Shown in pieces: positions 43,272 through 53,400 of a stretch of 64,000 bases of DNA (positions are counted from its first letter, which is position 1; the number at the start of each line of letters is the position of its first letter). Under the pieces are notes generated by a model. It worked only from the letters and a program-made list of their open reading frames with translations. It made no database searches and was not told the DNA's origin. The position numbers were made by a program, and so were the translations under genes. Origin of the DNA: Flavobacterium noncentrifugens (GTDB lineage: Bacteria > Bacteroidota > Bacteroidia > Flavobacteriales > Flavobacteriaceae); contig NZ_FNEZ01000001.1 of assembly GCF_900100375.1 (NCBI RefSeq), positions 550,394-614,393 on the forward strand, given 5' to 3'.

Positions 43272-45864
43272 AATAAGGCCGCTGCGGCTGGTGCTGTACG
43301 TTTTAGTATTGGCAGCTGCCGCAGCAAATGGCCAAAATAAAAAGAGGATTACTGAAAAGGATTATGCGCTTTGGAGTACACTTGCAAGCCCTGCCATTTC
43401 CGGAAACGGCAACTGGGCTTCGTATCATTTGCAATATGAATCCGGCAAAGACACCTTGTTTTTAAAGGCTAAAAAAGGAAAGCGGGCGTATGCGTATGCA
43501 GCAGGCCGCAATGAATCTTTCAATACCGAAAAGGGATTTGCATGCCTGAAAAATGACACTTTGATACTGCGAAATCTTAAAAGTGCAAATGAGCGTATCG
43601 TTGCCGGTGTTTCAGAGTATGCTTTTTCCGGAAATGGAAAATATGTGATGATGCTCAAAGGGAAAGAAGGCAATGCTATTTTGGAGGTGAACGACATGCA
43701 GGGAAAAACTGTTTATTCACTTGCAAATGTTTACTCATGGCACGCCAGTGCCGATCGCAACGCATTGCTATGTTCACTTAAAAATGGGGATCAATTTAAA
43801 GTGATGCTGATCGGGCTTGGTAATTTAATTTCGGGAAAAACAATAGCCGCGTCACCTGACGGCCTTTTTGCAAACCTGACTTTTTCTAAAGATGGTAGCG
43901 CTTTTGCTTTCAGCCAGCATACCGCTGCTGAAAACCGGTTGTGGTTTTATGATGGGGCAATGCCAGCCAAGGTTTTCAGTCCGTCAGGACGTGAAGATTT
44001 TCCAAAGGATTTGTCAATAGCTGCCCAGGTATACGACCGCCTGTACATCAGCGACGACCATTCGAAAGTGTTTTTCTATATGGCCGAGCCGAAAAAACAG
44101 GCGAACCCTGGCGATGCCATTGTAGAAATATGGAACACTGCCGACCGCCGCATTTATCCGAAAGTAAAGCGCTTTGGTGATGGGACACTGGGCAATAAGC
44201 TGGCGTTCTGGCAGCCGCAATCCGGGCGTTTTATTCAGCTGACCGATAAGCAATTCCCAAACGGTTCGGTTTTGCCCGGCCAGTACTATGCTGTGCTTTA
44301 TGACCGGTTTAGGTATGAGCCGCAGTTTGAGGCTTTCGGGCCGCGCGACTTGTGGCTGGTGGACCTGGAAACAGGCAGCAAAAAGCTTGTGGCTGAAAAG
44401 CTTGGCGGTGGGAACCGCGATATCGCCTTATCGCCGGGCGGTAAATATATCACTTATGCGAAAGACGCAAACTGGTGGGTATACGACATTGCAACGGAAA
44501 CACATGTGAACATTACAAAAGATTTGGGTATGCCTGTTTGCGATACCGACAACGACCAGCCTGATAAACCCGACCTTTACGGAAATCCCGGCTGGACGGA
44601 AAATGACAAATCGGTGCTTGTGTATGATAAGTTCGATGTCTGGGAAATTTCGCCCAATGGCAAAACAAGCCGCAGGCTCACCCGTGGCCGTGAGCAAAGG
44701 ATCCGTTTCAGGATCGAGCCTTTGGATGAAACCCAAAAGTTCAGTACTGACGGTATTGATTACAGCAATGGAATTTTTGACCTAAAAAAAGGTTTGGTGT
44801 TGCAGGCGCACAACCACTATACTTCTTACAACGGTTATTTCCGATCGGATGAAAAAGCAGGGGAAAAACCGCTTGTCTGGGAACACAGCCGCATTGACAA
44901 TTTCATGCCATCGGCTTCGGGCAACGCTTTTGCCTATATGAGCGAGCGCTTTGACAGTGCGCCTAAATTGGCAGTTGGGAATTATGGTACCATAAAGACC
45001 ACTACAGTTGTCCAAAGCAACCCTCAGCAAAAAGATTATTATTGGGGCACAGCCAGGCAAATCAGTTATGCCGTTAACGGTAAAAAATTAAGTGGCGTGT
45101 TATTTTATCCTGCGGATTACAAACCCGGTATTAAATATCCGATGGTCGTGCACATTTACCAGCAGCAGCTCCGCTACATCCACGATTATGAAAACCCTTC
45201 GATGCATATCCGCGATGGCTTCAATGTGACCAATTTGGTAAATGCCGGTTACTTCGTGCTCTATCCCGACATCGTTTATGAAGCCGGAAAAACCGGGCAG
45301 TCGGCAACGGATTGTGTGCTCGCGGCAGTGGATGAAGTTGTTTCACAGGGTGCTGTCGACCCAAAAAAGATTGCGCTCCAGGGGCATTCTTTCGGAGGCT
45401 ATCAAACCTATTACATCCTGACCCATACCAACCGCTTTGCCTGCGGTGTCGCCGGTTCAGGCTGGACAGACCTATTGAGCCTGTACCTTTCGGTCAGCAA
45501 AAACTACCAGGACACTGAATATTTCAGGATGGAACACGACCAGATCAGAATGGGGAAAACATTGTTTGAAGACCCTGCGCGTTATTTAGAAAACTCCCCG
45601 GTGGTGTATGCGGATAAACTGGAAACGCCATTATTGTCATGGACAGGTGAAAAGGATGGGCAGATCAGCGCCTTGCAAAGCATCGAGTTTCATTTGGCAT
45701 TGCGGAGGCTGCAAAAACCAAGTACCTTGTTGGTGTATACCGGGCAGGACCATTCTTTGGAATTGAAGGAAAGCCGGTATGACCTCAACAGAAAAATGCT
45801 GGAATGGTTTGGGCATTACCTCAAAGGAGAGAAAGCACCGGATTGGCTCCGGAATGTGGAATAA
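43258..45864 (+). CDS. Secreted S9-family prolyl oligopeptidase-like peptidase
   Basis: An 868-aa serine peptidase. The signal peptide follows a short N-terminus (LRLVLYVLVLAAAAANGQ). A beta-propeller covers about 30-600 and an alpha/beta hydrolase domain about 620-868. The catalytic triad is Ser711 (QGHSFGGYQ), Asp800 (GEKDGQIS) and His832 (GQDHSLE). It hydrolyses peptides in the periplasm. The ATG at 43258 overlaps the SusD stop by 14 bases; a TTG at 43246 is less likely. Overlap and a strong terminator after it define a SusC-SusD-peptidase operon, which fits uptake and digestion of peptides. Confidence 0.9.
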   Translation: MQVIEIRPLRLVLYVLVLAAAAANGQNKKRITEKDYALWSTLASPAISGNGNWASYHLQYESGKDTLFLKAKKGKRAYAYAAGRNESFNTEKGFACLKNDTLILRNLKSANERIVAGVSEYAFSGNGKYVMMLKGKEGNAILEVNDMQGKTVYSLANVYSWHASADRNALLCSLKNGDQFKVMLIGLGNLISGKTIAASPDGLFANLTFSKDGSAFAFSQHTAAENRLWFYDGAMPAKVFSPSGREDFPKDLSIAAQVYDRLYISDDHSKVFFYMAEPKKQANPGDAIVEIWNTADRRIYPKVKRFGDGTLGNKLAFWQPQSGRFIQLTDKQFPNGSVLPGQYYAVLYDRFRYEPQFEAFGPRDLWLVDLETGSKKLVAEKLGGGNRDIALSPGGKYITYAKDANWWVYDIATETHVNITKDLGMPVCDTDNDQPDKPDLYGNPGWTENDKSVLVYDKFDVWEISPNGKTSRRLTRGREQRIRFRIEPLDETQKFSTDGIDYSNGIFDLKKGLVLQAHNHYTSYNGYFRSDEKAGEKPLVWEHSRIDNFMPSASGNAFAYMSERFDSAPKLAVGNYGTIKTTTVVQSNPQQKDYYWGTARQISYAVNGKKLSGVLFYPADYKPGIKYPMVVHIYQQQLRYIHDYENPSMHIRDGFNVTNLVNAGYFVLYPDIVYEAGKTGQSATDCVLAAVDEVVSQGAVDPKKIALQGHSFGGYQTYYILTHTNRFACGVAGSGWTDLLSLYLSVSKNYQDTEYFRMEHDQIRMGKTLFEDPARYLENSPVVYADKLETPLLSWTGEKDGQISALQSIEFHLALRRLQKPSTLLVYTGQDHSLELKESRYDLNRKMLEWFGHYLKGEKAPDWLRNVE

Positions 45865-45875
45865 TTTAAAAAAGC

Positions 45876-45906
45876 GATGCCGTCCCTAAAGGGACGGCAT
45901 CTTTTG
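45876..45906 (+). terminator. Rho-independent terminator of the SusCD-peptidase operon
   Basis: GATGCCGTCCC (45876-45886) pairs with GGGACGGCATC (45891-45901) around TAAA and is followed by TTTT. Confidence 0.9.
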
Positions 45907-45925
45907 TAACAGCCAAAAAACAGGA

Positions 45926-46198
45926 TTAATTCCTGGTCAGTGGGATTGCACAGTCAGAGCTACTGCTCGGATCTGCTTTTGCATAAAGATTGAATCCGTT
46001 TGCAGTACAGGCGAGGACACCTGTGTTTGCACACATGATCTCTGCACGACAGGGATTTGCAACCGAGAAATGGCTGTACCCCTGCACTGCGCCAGACTTG
46101 CTGCCTGATTTTGACATCGCCTGTGTTGAGAATGCGCCAGCCAATCCCAGTGCTACGACTGCCATTGGCATTACTAAATTAAAAAGCTTTGCTTTCAT
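45926..46198 (-). CDS. DUF6520 family small exported protein
   Basis: A 90-aa exported protein. It has a signal peptide (MKAKLFNLVMPMAVVALGLAGAFSTQA) and a mature part with four Cys residues (ANPCRAEIMCANTGVLACTANG, DCAIP), likely forming disulphides. The layout matches DUF6520, a Bacteroidota family of unknown role that often sits beside a MauE/DoxX-like protein, as here (94-base gap). It could be the substrate of the redox-type membrane protein encoded upstream. Mature size is about 63 residues. Confidence 0.8.
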   Translation of the reverse strand: MKAKLFNLVMPMAVVALGLAGAFSTQAMSKSGSKSGAVQGYSHFSVANPCRAEIMCANTGVLACTANGFNLYAKADPSSSSDCAIPLTRN

Positions 46199-46292
46199 AA
46201 TTAAAAGAATTAAAGTTATGGCTTACTCTTTTTTACAGGTTTTCAGCCTTCCCCTGCCCTATTTGGCCAATAGCGGTGGATTGTATTTTCTC

Positions 46293-47825
46293 TTATTGAT
46301 TTTGAATTTTTCCCGATTGCTGATAGGCATCTGTAATTGTACTCCCAAGCTTGTAGCTTACCACATAATCACCGATAAGCGCATACAGCATATTGCCCGA
46401 GACAGCAAATTCTTTAAGCCGTGCGCCTTTGACATTGTAGATGTAGAAGCTAAAAAGATAACTGCCGTCGGAAAGGTTGTAGAGATCAATGATACTGGCG
46501 TGTTTTTCCCACATTTCTTCGCTGTCATACCGCCCCATAATGCCGGAATTTACAAATAACAAATTACCTGAAACGGCGCACTGCCTGTTTACAATGACCG
46601 GAGGAGCAGCCATTTTACGCTGGGCGTGGCTGGCAACATTTACAATTTGCAGTTTTGCATGGCCGAATGTATCTATGGTGTTTCCTCTTTTGATTAGGTT
46701 CAGGGTGGTGTCAGCAACTGTGAATCCGTTTCGGTAAGCATAGAGGTAGACCAACGAGTGCAAACCGCTACTGTACTTCAAGTAGCCGTCAGTATCAAAT
46801 ATGCCGTCGATCTGTTTTTGGAGCAGCGACGGATTTTGGACAGCCGCCCCATGCCGTGCAAGGCTCACTTTGCCAATAACCATTTCGCCTGTTTTGGGTT
46901 TGTGGTTCCGCATTATTAGAGTTGTCGAATCGACTGGTACTGCCTGTGAAAAGAAAAATCCGCCCTGCAAAAGCATTTTCGCTTTCCAGTCGTTGATGTT
47001 TCCACGGAATATTACCGGAACCGTTCCGTCGGCAATAAAGAAATAAGGCTCTTCAACAGCCGTTTTAAGCGCCTTAAACGGATAATTGGTCTTGTCCAGC
47101 CCTATCCTAAATACTTCTTTTTGTTTTAGAGACGTGTCCAATACCGTCATGACAAGTGGTGCGGTCGAATTGCCAAGGTAAATTTTGTCCTTTGAAACGC
47201 CTGCCAGGTAATAGGAATTCAGCTTTAGGTCGGTTTCATTTTTCTTGACGGCTGGCCAGTGCGGGAAACGCCTTGTGAGGGTGTTGCTGTAGTGTATGAT
47301 TTTCTCAGAGCTGATGAACAACGCGACCACAAGGCAGCAACTTAAAATCGATAACAAGATCAAGACAGCTGCGAGGCCTTTTGAATTTAAAGCCGTTTTT
47401 ACATCAGCGCCCGGGCAATGTAAAAGGACAGCTGAAGCAGCTAGGATGACAAATATAATGTTGAAAACTAAATGTTCTTTCCAGCCCAACTTTTCAAGGA
47501 TGCCACCGCAGGAACAAGGTACAAATTCACTATAATTTAAAATAATGTAAATGTAGGCCGTGAACATGACCATGAGTCCAAATGCTGCAAACAAACCGGC
47601 CAGGCGCGTTTTTGGAAATATAAGGAGTGCCGCGATCAGGAATTCGGCGGCTATCACCGCATAACCGACCCAGGATGCAAAAGCGCTGAGCAAGGGTGAC
47701 TGGCCAAGCTGCACCGTGAAGTTCTCGAGGTCTAGCAATTTCGCTGTGGCAGCGTAAATAAACAACAGAATATACAATAGTGTAACAATCTGTATGATAA
47801 CCCTCTTAGTAGCTGGTGCATCCAT
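46293..47825 (-). CDS. MauE/DoxX-like membrane protein with periplasmic propeller domain
   Basis: A 510-aa inner-membrane protein. Five hydrophobic segments (about 9-28, 50-70, 74-96, 118-137, 150-172) form a MauE-like unit with a conserved CxC, Cys104 and Cys106, in FVPCSCGGILEKLGW. MauE-type proteins are thought to assist disulphide formation. Residues about 185-510 form a soluble beta-rich, propeller-like domain (YLAGVSKDKIYLGN, GFFFSQAVPVDSTTLIM). It probably oxidises or matures the Cys-containing DUF6520 protein encoded next to it. The regulator at 47998 is upstream on the same strand. Confidence 0.75.
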   Translation of the reverse strand: MDAPATKRVIIQIVTLLYILLFIYAATAKLLDLENFTVQLGQSPLLSAFASWVGYAVIAAEFLIAALLIFPKTRLAGLFAAFGLMVMFTAYIYIILNYSEFVPCSCGGILEKLGWKEHLVFNIIFVILAASAVLLHCPGADVKTALNSKGLAAVLILLSILSCCLVVALFISSEKIIHYSNTLTRRFPHWPAVKKNETDLKLNSYYLAGVSKDKIYLGNSTAPLVMTVLDTSLKQKEVFRIGLDKTNYPFKALKTAVEEPYFFIADGTVPVIFRGNINDWKAKMLLQGGFFFSQAVPVDSTTLIMRNHKPKTGEMVIGKVSLARHGAAVQNPSLLQKQIDGIFDTDGYLKYSSGLHSLVYLYAYRNGFTVADTTLNLIKRGNTIDTFGHAKLQIVNVASHAQRKMAAPPVIVNRQCAVSGNLLFVNSGIMGRYDSEEMWEKHASIIDLYNLSDGSYLFSFYIYNVKGARLKEFAVSGNMLYALIGDYVVSYKLGSTITDAYQQSGKIQNQ

Positions 47826-47851
47826 TACAATAAAAATTTTATTTATTGTAA
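47825..47851. promoter_or_regulatory. Palindrome overlapping the MauE-like gene start
   Basis: TTACAATAAA (47825-47834) and TTTATTGTAA (47842-47851) are an exact 10-bp inverted pair beginning at the start codon of the minus-strand MauE-like gene. It could be an operator or a hairpin that hides the start codon. The remaining 47852-47997 gap is AT-rich with no ORF. Confidence 0.5.
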
Positions 47852-47997
47852 ATTTCTGTATTTCAGAACATTATATAATGAATTTCTATACTGTAAAGCA
47901 TGAAATACTACACCCAAAAACTATACTTAATAGTTTTTTATATGAAAAACCGGAGCCTATATGAAATACGGAGGCATTAGTGCAGATACTTTACCGT

Positions 47998-48888
47998 TTA
48001 CAGGTCATTTTCTTTCCTAAAACGCATACCTGTAGGCGTTATTCCAAAATACTTTACAAACGCACTATAAAAAGTACGGTAAAGTTTAAAGCCCGCCTCA
48101 TGTGAAATGCTTTTAATAGGCATATCGGTTTCCAGAATCAGTTTCTGTGCTTTTTTCAATCGTGCCTGGCGGTAGAAGTCGGAGAAATAAATACCGTACA
48201 AGGCATAAAATCCCTTTTTTATCCTGATGATACGGATATGGAATTTCTTGCCAAGCGCCTTTATCTCATAATCCTCTTCGCGTCCATCCCCTGATTCAAT
48301 ATACTCACGAATGTTCATAATCAATTGCGCTTCTTCGGGATTTGCCTCCCAGTACCGTTTCTGGTCTGCCGAAAGGATAGGTAAGACAAACCGTTCGTCA
48401 CTATGCAGTGTAATGGCATTGACAGCCAGGTTGCCTCCTTTCAACATCGATACAGTACAAAATGCAGGTATCTGATCGTTGAGCCAGCCAAAATCAAGGA
48501 AAACCACGACACTATCTTCCTTTTGCAACATCAGTTTGCGGCGTGCTTTTGGCAATGGATTATGTCCTGTAATGAAATCAATAAGATACTCTCCTGAAAG
48601 GCCGTAATATCTGATTACATTTTCGAAATTCCAACTGTGGTCAATAATCGTAAATTCGGGATCTGTGATTACTGTACTGACCCTGATGTAATGCTGAAGG
48701 AATTCGTGGTGCGACGTTTCGATGTTGGCCTGCAGCTTTTCTGCGGCAAGGTTGACTATAACAATTACTTCATCTGTGAAGTGGTCGCGGTTGATTCTGG
48801 GGATGCGGAAGGAGGTATTTCCTTTACCGAATTCGAACAGCATTTCAAGAATGCCTTTGAGCATTTGCTCAGAGAGGTTTTGTTGCAT
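47998..48888 (-). CDS. AraC-family transcriptional regulator
   Basis: A 296-aa regulator. The N-terminal 190 residues contain an unassigned sensing region (FENVIRYYGLSGEYLIDFI resembles a PAS-like segment). The C-terminal AraC domain occupies about 205-290, with helices KKAQKLILETDMPIKSISHEAGFK and TFYSAFVKYFGITPTGMR. It has no membrane segment. It lies upstream of the MauE-like and DUF6520 genes on the same strand and probably controls them; the combination recurs in Flavobacteriia as far as I recall. Confidence 0.8.
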   Translation of the reverse strand: MQQNLSEQMLKGILEMLFEFGKGNTSFRIPRINRDHFTDEVIVIVNLAAEKLQANIETSHHEFLQHYIRVSTVITDPEFTIIDHSWNFENVIRYYGLSGEYLIDFITGHNPLPKARRKLMLQKEDSVVVFLDFGWLNDQIPAFCTVSMLKGGNLAVNAITLHSDERFVLPILSADQKRYWEANPEEAQLIMNIREYIESGDGREEDYEIKALGKKFHIRIIRIKKGFYALYGIYFSDFYRQARLKKAQKLILETDMPIKSISHEAGFKLYRTFYSAFVKYFGITPTGMRFRKENDL

Positions 48889-49046
48889 GGCGTTTAAAAT
48901 TAAATTAGTAAATGGCTTGTAATGAAGTAAATTTAAAAAATAATTTTAAAATGCAGCGCAGTGCTGAGTTATATTTGAGATGCGGTCAGCGCGTTTTTAC
49001 AAATCCACGCTATCGGGGTACAAGACGGTGAACTATCATATTTATT

Positions 49047-49205
49047 TTATGCCTCTTTGCTTTTTAATTTGTCAATTTCCCGCATGATGTGTTCGTCGCC
49101 GAGGCGGTCTCTATTTTGGTGCTTTTTGTTGTCTTTTTTGACTTCGCGGATGAAGAGGGAGATGAAGAAGATTAAAAAGAAAACCGTTATTAATAAATGG
49201 TTCAT
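49047..49205 (-). CDS. Small membrane protein (52 aa)
   Basis: A short ORF beginning MNHLLITVFFLIFFISLFIR, a single membrane helix, followed by a charged soluble tail (EVKKDNKKHQNRDRLGDEHI, ending KLKSKEA). Hydrophobic helix plus basic/charged tail is a clear protein-like composition, while the overlapping plus-strand ORF lacks it. Function unknown; it lies between the AraC gene and the IS relic. Confidence 0.6.
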   Translation of the reverse strand: MNHLLITVFFLIFFISLFIREVKKDNKKHQNRDRLGDEHIMREIDKLKSKEA

Positions 49206-49272
49206 CGTTTTAGTTTCAGTAAAGCTATGTTTTACATTTAAGTTACAAATGTGGTTTTGCCGTAAAAATGAT

Positions 49273-49965
49273 CTATGCCCAAAAGTAAATCCTGAGAATT
49301 GCGTCTAACATTACATAGCTTCTTGAGAAGCAGATGGTGCGGCGGTTGGATCTTTTTAAATGTGTACGTATTGTCAGATTGTTTCTTTCGATATGGTTTG
49401 TAGCGTGGCGTTTGACTGCGTGTACATTTGATTCGATCAGGTATTTGTAGTTTTTCAATCCGTCTGTAAATATCTTTTTTGCGTTCGATAGTTTCAATGT
49501 ATCGACGACACGGCTTAAGGTTTTGTTCGTTCGCTTTCCGACGTTAAAACTGACTACTTTTTTTGATTCTTTTTCCAATGCGTAAACCAACCAGATGAAA
49601 TTGGTTTTTGCGTTTAACATAAGTACACATTTCATCAACTTCATACTCTTTGCCTTTTTTGATAACTAGCTGGGTAATTTGTTTTGCAATTGCCCTGATT
49701 CTTTTTAGCAATGTTGCAGCAGCAATTTTAAGTATTCTCGCTGTGCTCCTTATACCGAGTCCTTCTTTTGTAAATAAGATTATATCAGCATTTATGTTTG
49801 GATGGTAGGCATTGTATGTATAATTGCTTAAATATCGTTTTTTGCAGGCTTTGCAATGGTATTGCTGCTTTTTGTTTTTAGTCGCTCCGTTCTTAATTGC
49901 TGTAAGTTCTTTGCAATATGGGCATGTTTTTTCGTCACTAACTTTGATACATGAAGTTGGGTTAT
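49273..49965 (-). pseudogene. IS1-family transposase, frameshifted
   Basis: Read on the minus strand, the 5' part has an InsA-type zinc ribbon (TCPYCKEL...YHCKACKKRYL) and HTH (KEGLGIRSTARILKIAAATL), then the first catalytic Asp (YEVDEMCTYVKRKN). A one-base insertion near 49610-49620 shifts the frame into the InsB-like part with the second Asp (FTDGLKNYKYLIE) and the Glu (HIERNNLTIRTHLKR). Removing one C restores KRKNNFIWLVYALEKESKKV. No clean ATG was found at the 5' end and no terminal inverted repeats were identified, so the copy is probably dead. Confidence 0.8.
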
Positions 49966-50003
49966 TGCTCGTTGGGATTGATTTAAGGAGTTGTTTAAAA
50001 TAG

Positions 50004-50030
50004 AAAAGACAGATGTATGATCTGTCTTTT
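50004..50030 (-). terminator. Terminator of the Rhs operon
   Basis: AAAAGACAGAT and ATCTGTCTTTT form a perfect 11-bp stem with a 5-base loop and T residues on the minus-strand 3' side. It lies 130 bases beyond the last gene of the Rhs operon; that intervening stretch shows no feature. Confidence 0.65.
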
Positions 50031-50161
50031 TAATCGTTTATTATTTATTTTACTGATTGTCTGCGTTTTGGATTTGGTTTTTGTGTGATCACTAAATTTG
50101 GTACATTACCACGGTGGTTTGTTGCAAAATTTTTGATTCAATTTTTAATAATCTATTTGAT

Positions 50162-50431
50162 TTATTCAGAGATAACTGTTACAAAGTTAAGAAAGTCAGT
50201 CCAGCAAAGAATTACAATAATCAAGTTTGTTAAGAAATAAAGCAGTAAATTATTGTCTCTTTTCTTGAAGAATAGTACAATGGCAATGACGATATTGATA
50301 TAGCTCCAAAATAAAGCTACAACAAACAATTCATAAAGATTATATCCTAATAGTTCATAGCTGAAGACAACAATAAACATAAATGATAAAACACAATAGC
50401 TACCAATTTTCAATAGTTTCAATGTTTTCAT
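50162..50431 (-). CDS. Small polytopic membrane protein, putative Rhs immunity protein
   Basis: An 89-aa very hydrophobic protein with three membrane segments (about 8-28, 33-53, 62-83) separated by a basic loop (FFKKRDNNLL). It starts three bases after the stop of the Rhs gene, so it is translated with it. Small genes directly after an Rhs toxin gene usually encode its immunity protein, and membrane immunity proteins oppose membrane-acting toxins. No family is recognised; the role is inferred from position. Confidence 0.55.
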   Translation of the reverse strand: MKTLKLLKIGSYCVLSFMFIVVFSYELLGYNLYELFVVALFWSYINIVIAIVLFFKKRDNNLLLYFLTNLIIVILCWTDFLNFVTVISE

Positions 50432-50434
50432 ATC

Positions 50435-53400
50435 TTATTTTTTAATAGAGTTTTTCAATTTATTCCACGTAGGGTCAGGTGCCGATACTTCCCCAATCTT
50501 AGGAACTACACTTTCTAAAACTCCCTGAATATCTGGAACACCATTTTTATTTACACTTACTCTTGGAAACGCGTTGGGAGCCTTGTAGACTTTATCTTTG
50601 GCAACCACTGAGGTATTAACTCCATCAACAGGAGCATACAAATCGGTATGTGGTTTTATTGGATAAGCTCCATCATTTGCTTTCCCAGGATTAAGATTTT
50701 CGCCAGTTTTGTGGTCTCCGCCTTCTGGTTTGTAATAGATTGTTTCATCACTATCATTTTTCACGTAAGGCTCCATTCTCTCGCCTCCTTTACTTTCAAT
50801 TTTATCCCATGTTTTGTCAGAAATACTGATGCCTTCCCCGTATTTACTTAGTTCTGTGCCTTTGTCAAGTGCTTCTGAATGCTCCATACCTTGTTTAAAG
50901 TCTGACTTATTCATAACGATAGCCTCGCCTTTCCATCCTTGACTATCAGTGCCTAACAAGTTTCCACCCTCGTCAATAACAGGAGCAGCAGACATCCCAT
51001 CAGGGTCAATATAATAAACAGGATTGTTAAGCGCGTAAGTGTATGGACTATATCTTCTACTTGTCTCGGCTAACGGGTCTATATTCATCCATCTTCCCAA
51101 AGCAGGGTCATAATTCCTTGCCCCATAATCGTACATGTTAAGCCCTAACTCGTCTTGGTACTCTTTCCCATTGTATTTATACTTATACAACTCCGGATTT
51201 CCAACTCCAGGAGTTGAAGGATCAGATGGTTTTAGCACAACTTTCCCTTGCTTGGGAGGGCCATCGCCAATTGGCCCTTGATATGGTTCAGACCCGTAAG
51301 CTTTAATGTCAGGATTGTAATTCGTATGTTTTAACCCAAACGGGTAATAATTGTTTTCCTCCAATATTTTCAATTCCCCGGTTTCAGGATCCGTGCCATA
51401 ACTAAGCCTGATATTCCCAAGATGGTCGAGATAATTGTAAACATAGTTGTATTTATCAACTTTCCCGACTACGGTATTTCTGATATCATCTATCACGGTA
51501 TTTTTTACAAAGCCCTCAGCAGTCGGAAAAAACTGAAGCACACCGTTGAGGTATTGAAAACCGTCTAAGTATACTGTCTCTAAAACTGCCGCGCTCGGCG
51601 AAGAACTTACCAACTTGCCTAATTTTGCACCTAAAGCGTCGTAAATGTATTCAATTTTCTCGTAATTGCTAGTGCTAAAGTCTATGACCGTTGGCAGGTT
51701 TAGGTGATTGTATTCGATTGAAGAAATGCCCTTATTTGCGTCAGAAACCATATTGCCGAAGTAATCGTAAGCGTAATCATCGTCGGGATCGGTATTGGTT
51801 CCCTGGTAGGCCGTTTCATCTTTGAAGCCCATTGTGCTGTTGCTGGTGTCGTTCACGCGCATGAGCTGGTTGCCATCGTATTGGTATGCAAGATTATCAA
51901 TCTCCAGTGTACTTTGCATGACATCAAGGTTTCCATTTCTTTCCATCGAAGTGATGTTGCCGTTTTTGTCGTATCCTGCCACTTCGTTATAAGAATTTGT
52001 AAGCGGGGTTGCCGCGTCTGGTTTTTGATATACCGCGCTTGATAGGCGGTTCAGGTCATCGTAGCGGTAGCTGTATTTTCGCCGGATATTATCGGATTGG
52101 GAACGCCAGTAAGTTTCTGAAATATTTCCATTGAACAGGTTTTCACTTTGCCCGTCGCCACTGCTATCGTTATAGGCAATTTTAAATGCAAAAAGATCCT
52201 GAGGGCTGTCATATAATTCGCCAATATTGTTGATGCCTGTAAGCCAGCCCCGGACGTTGTATGTGTAGTCTATTTTTTGCAAGCCATGGAACGTTGAAAT
52301 ATCCTGTCCACCAACGTTTTTTGAAATCAATTGCCCCAATTCATCGTATTCGCTGTGTGAGATTAATTCAGGAAGCACTCCACTCCCTGAAATATCCTGG
52401 ATGTGGTTGACTGGTTTTCCCTGCAGGCTGTATTGATAAGCATCATTCACGGTGATTTCCTGTACCCCTGCCTTAGGCTGGTGGATTGTTATAGTATTCA
52501 GGACAAGGCCTGAAAAATCATAATTAGTAAACACATTGGTATGGCCTCCGATATAGTTTGTCTTAAGATGGGCTATTATCCTTGATTTGCTGTCATAGAG
52601 CACAGATGTCGTTTCTTTTTTTGTCCCGCTTTTTAAGATTGGCACACGAACCCATGTCCCCGTAAGCATGCCTTTAACATCTTGCTGTACATGTTGCCCC
52701 ATAATATCGGCTGGGAATGAAGATGGCGCATTAGGAAAGCCATAGTCATCGTAGTAACTAACTGTCAGGAGTTTGAATTCGCCACTTTGCTGGGTAGTTT
52801 CCGGGGCTATATGGTTTGAATATTGAACACTTACATTGTCAATGGTTTGTGGCTGGGCCAATTTAACTTCACTAACATCCGTTTGGTTGTCGTAAATGCC
52901 TTGCAAGTGTTGACGTGCAGGCGTATCGAAGGCATCCCCGGTAATCCACCCGGTATAAACGACCCTGTTAAATACATCGTATTTTGTAATCAGCCAGCCA
53001 TCGTCTTGGTTTTTGTCTTTGAAGGGACTCTTTACCGGCCCTGTTGCTGTCAGGCGGTCCAGTTTATCATACACCAAAAACTCCCTGCCTTTTCCCGGGA
53101 GTTTTTTTTCTGTAAGCCGGTTCCGGGAATCGTAACGGTATTGGTAACCGAGTTTATCAACTGCAGTATCGTTGATTGTTTCGGAATGCGGGTATACGGG
53201 CGGCAGCACAAAGGTCAAATTGCCATAAATATCATAAACATAATACGTGTCGTATTGATCCCCTTCGTTATAGGCACGTTTTAAAACAAGCCTGCCTTCA
53301 AAATCTTTAAACTCTTCAGTGGTGTTGTTATGTTCGTCTAAAAGTTTCCAGTTTTCATTTTTCGTTATTGTTTTGTACAACTTATTTGGTTTATGATGGC

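Noticed and set aside
46293..47825. Methylamine utilisation function from the MauE-like domain
   Set aside because: No other mau genes are present; the CxC membrane unit is shared by many redox helper proteins.
49057..49308. Plus-strand 83-codon ORF
   Set aside because: It is opposite the better-supported 52-aa membrane protein and runs into the IS relic.
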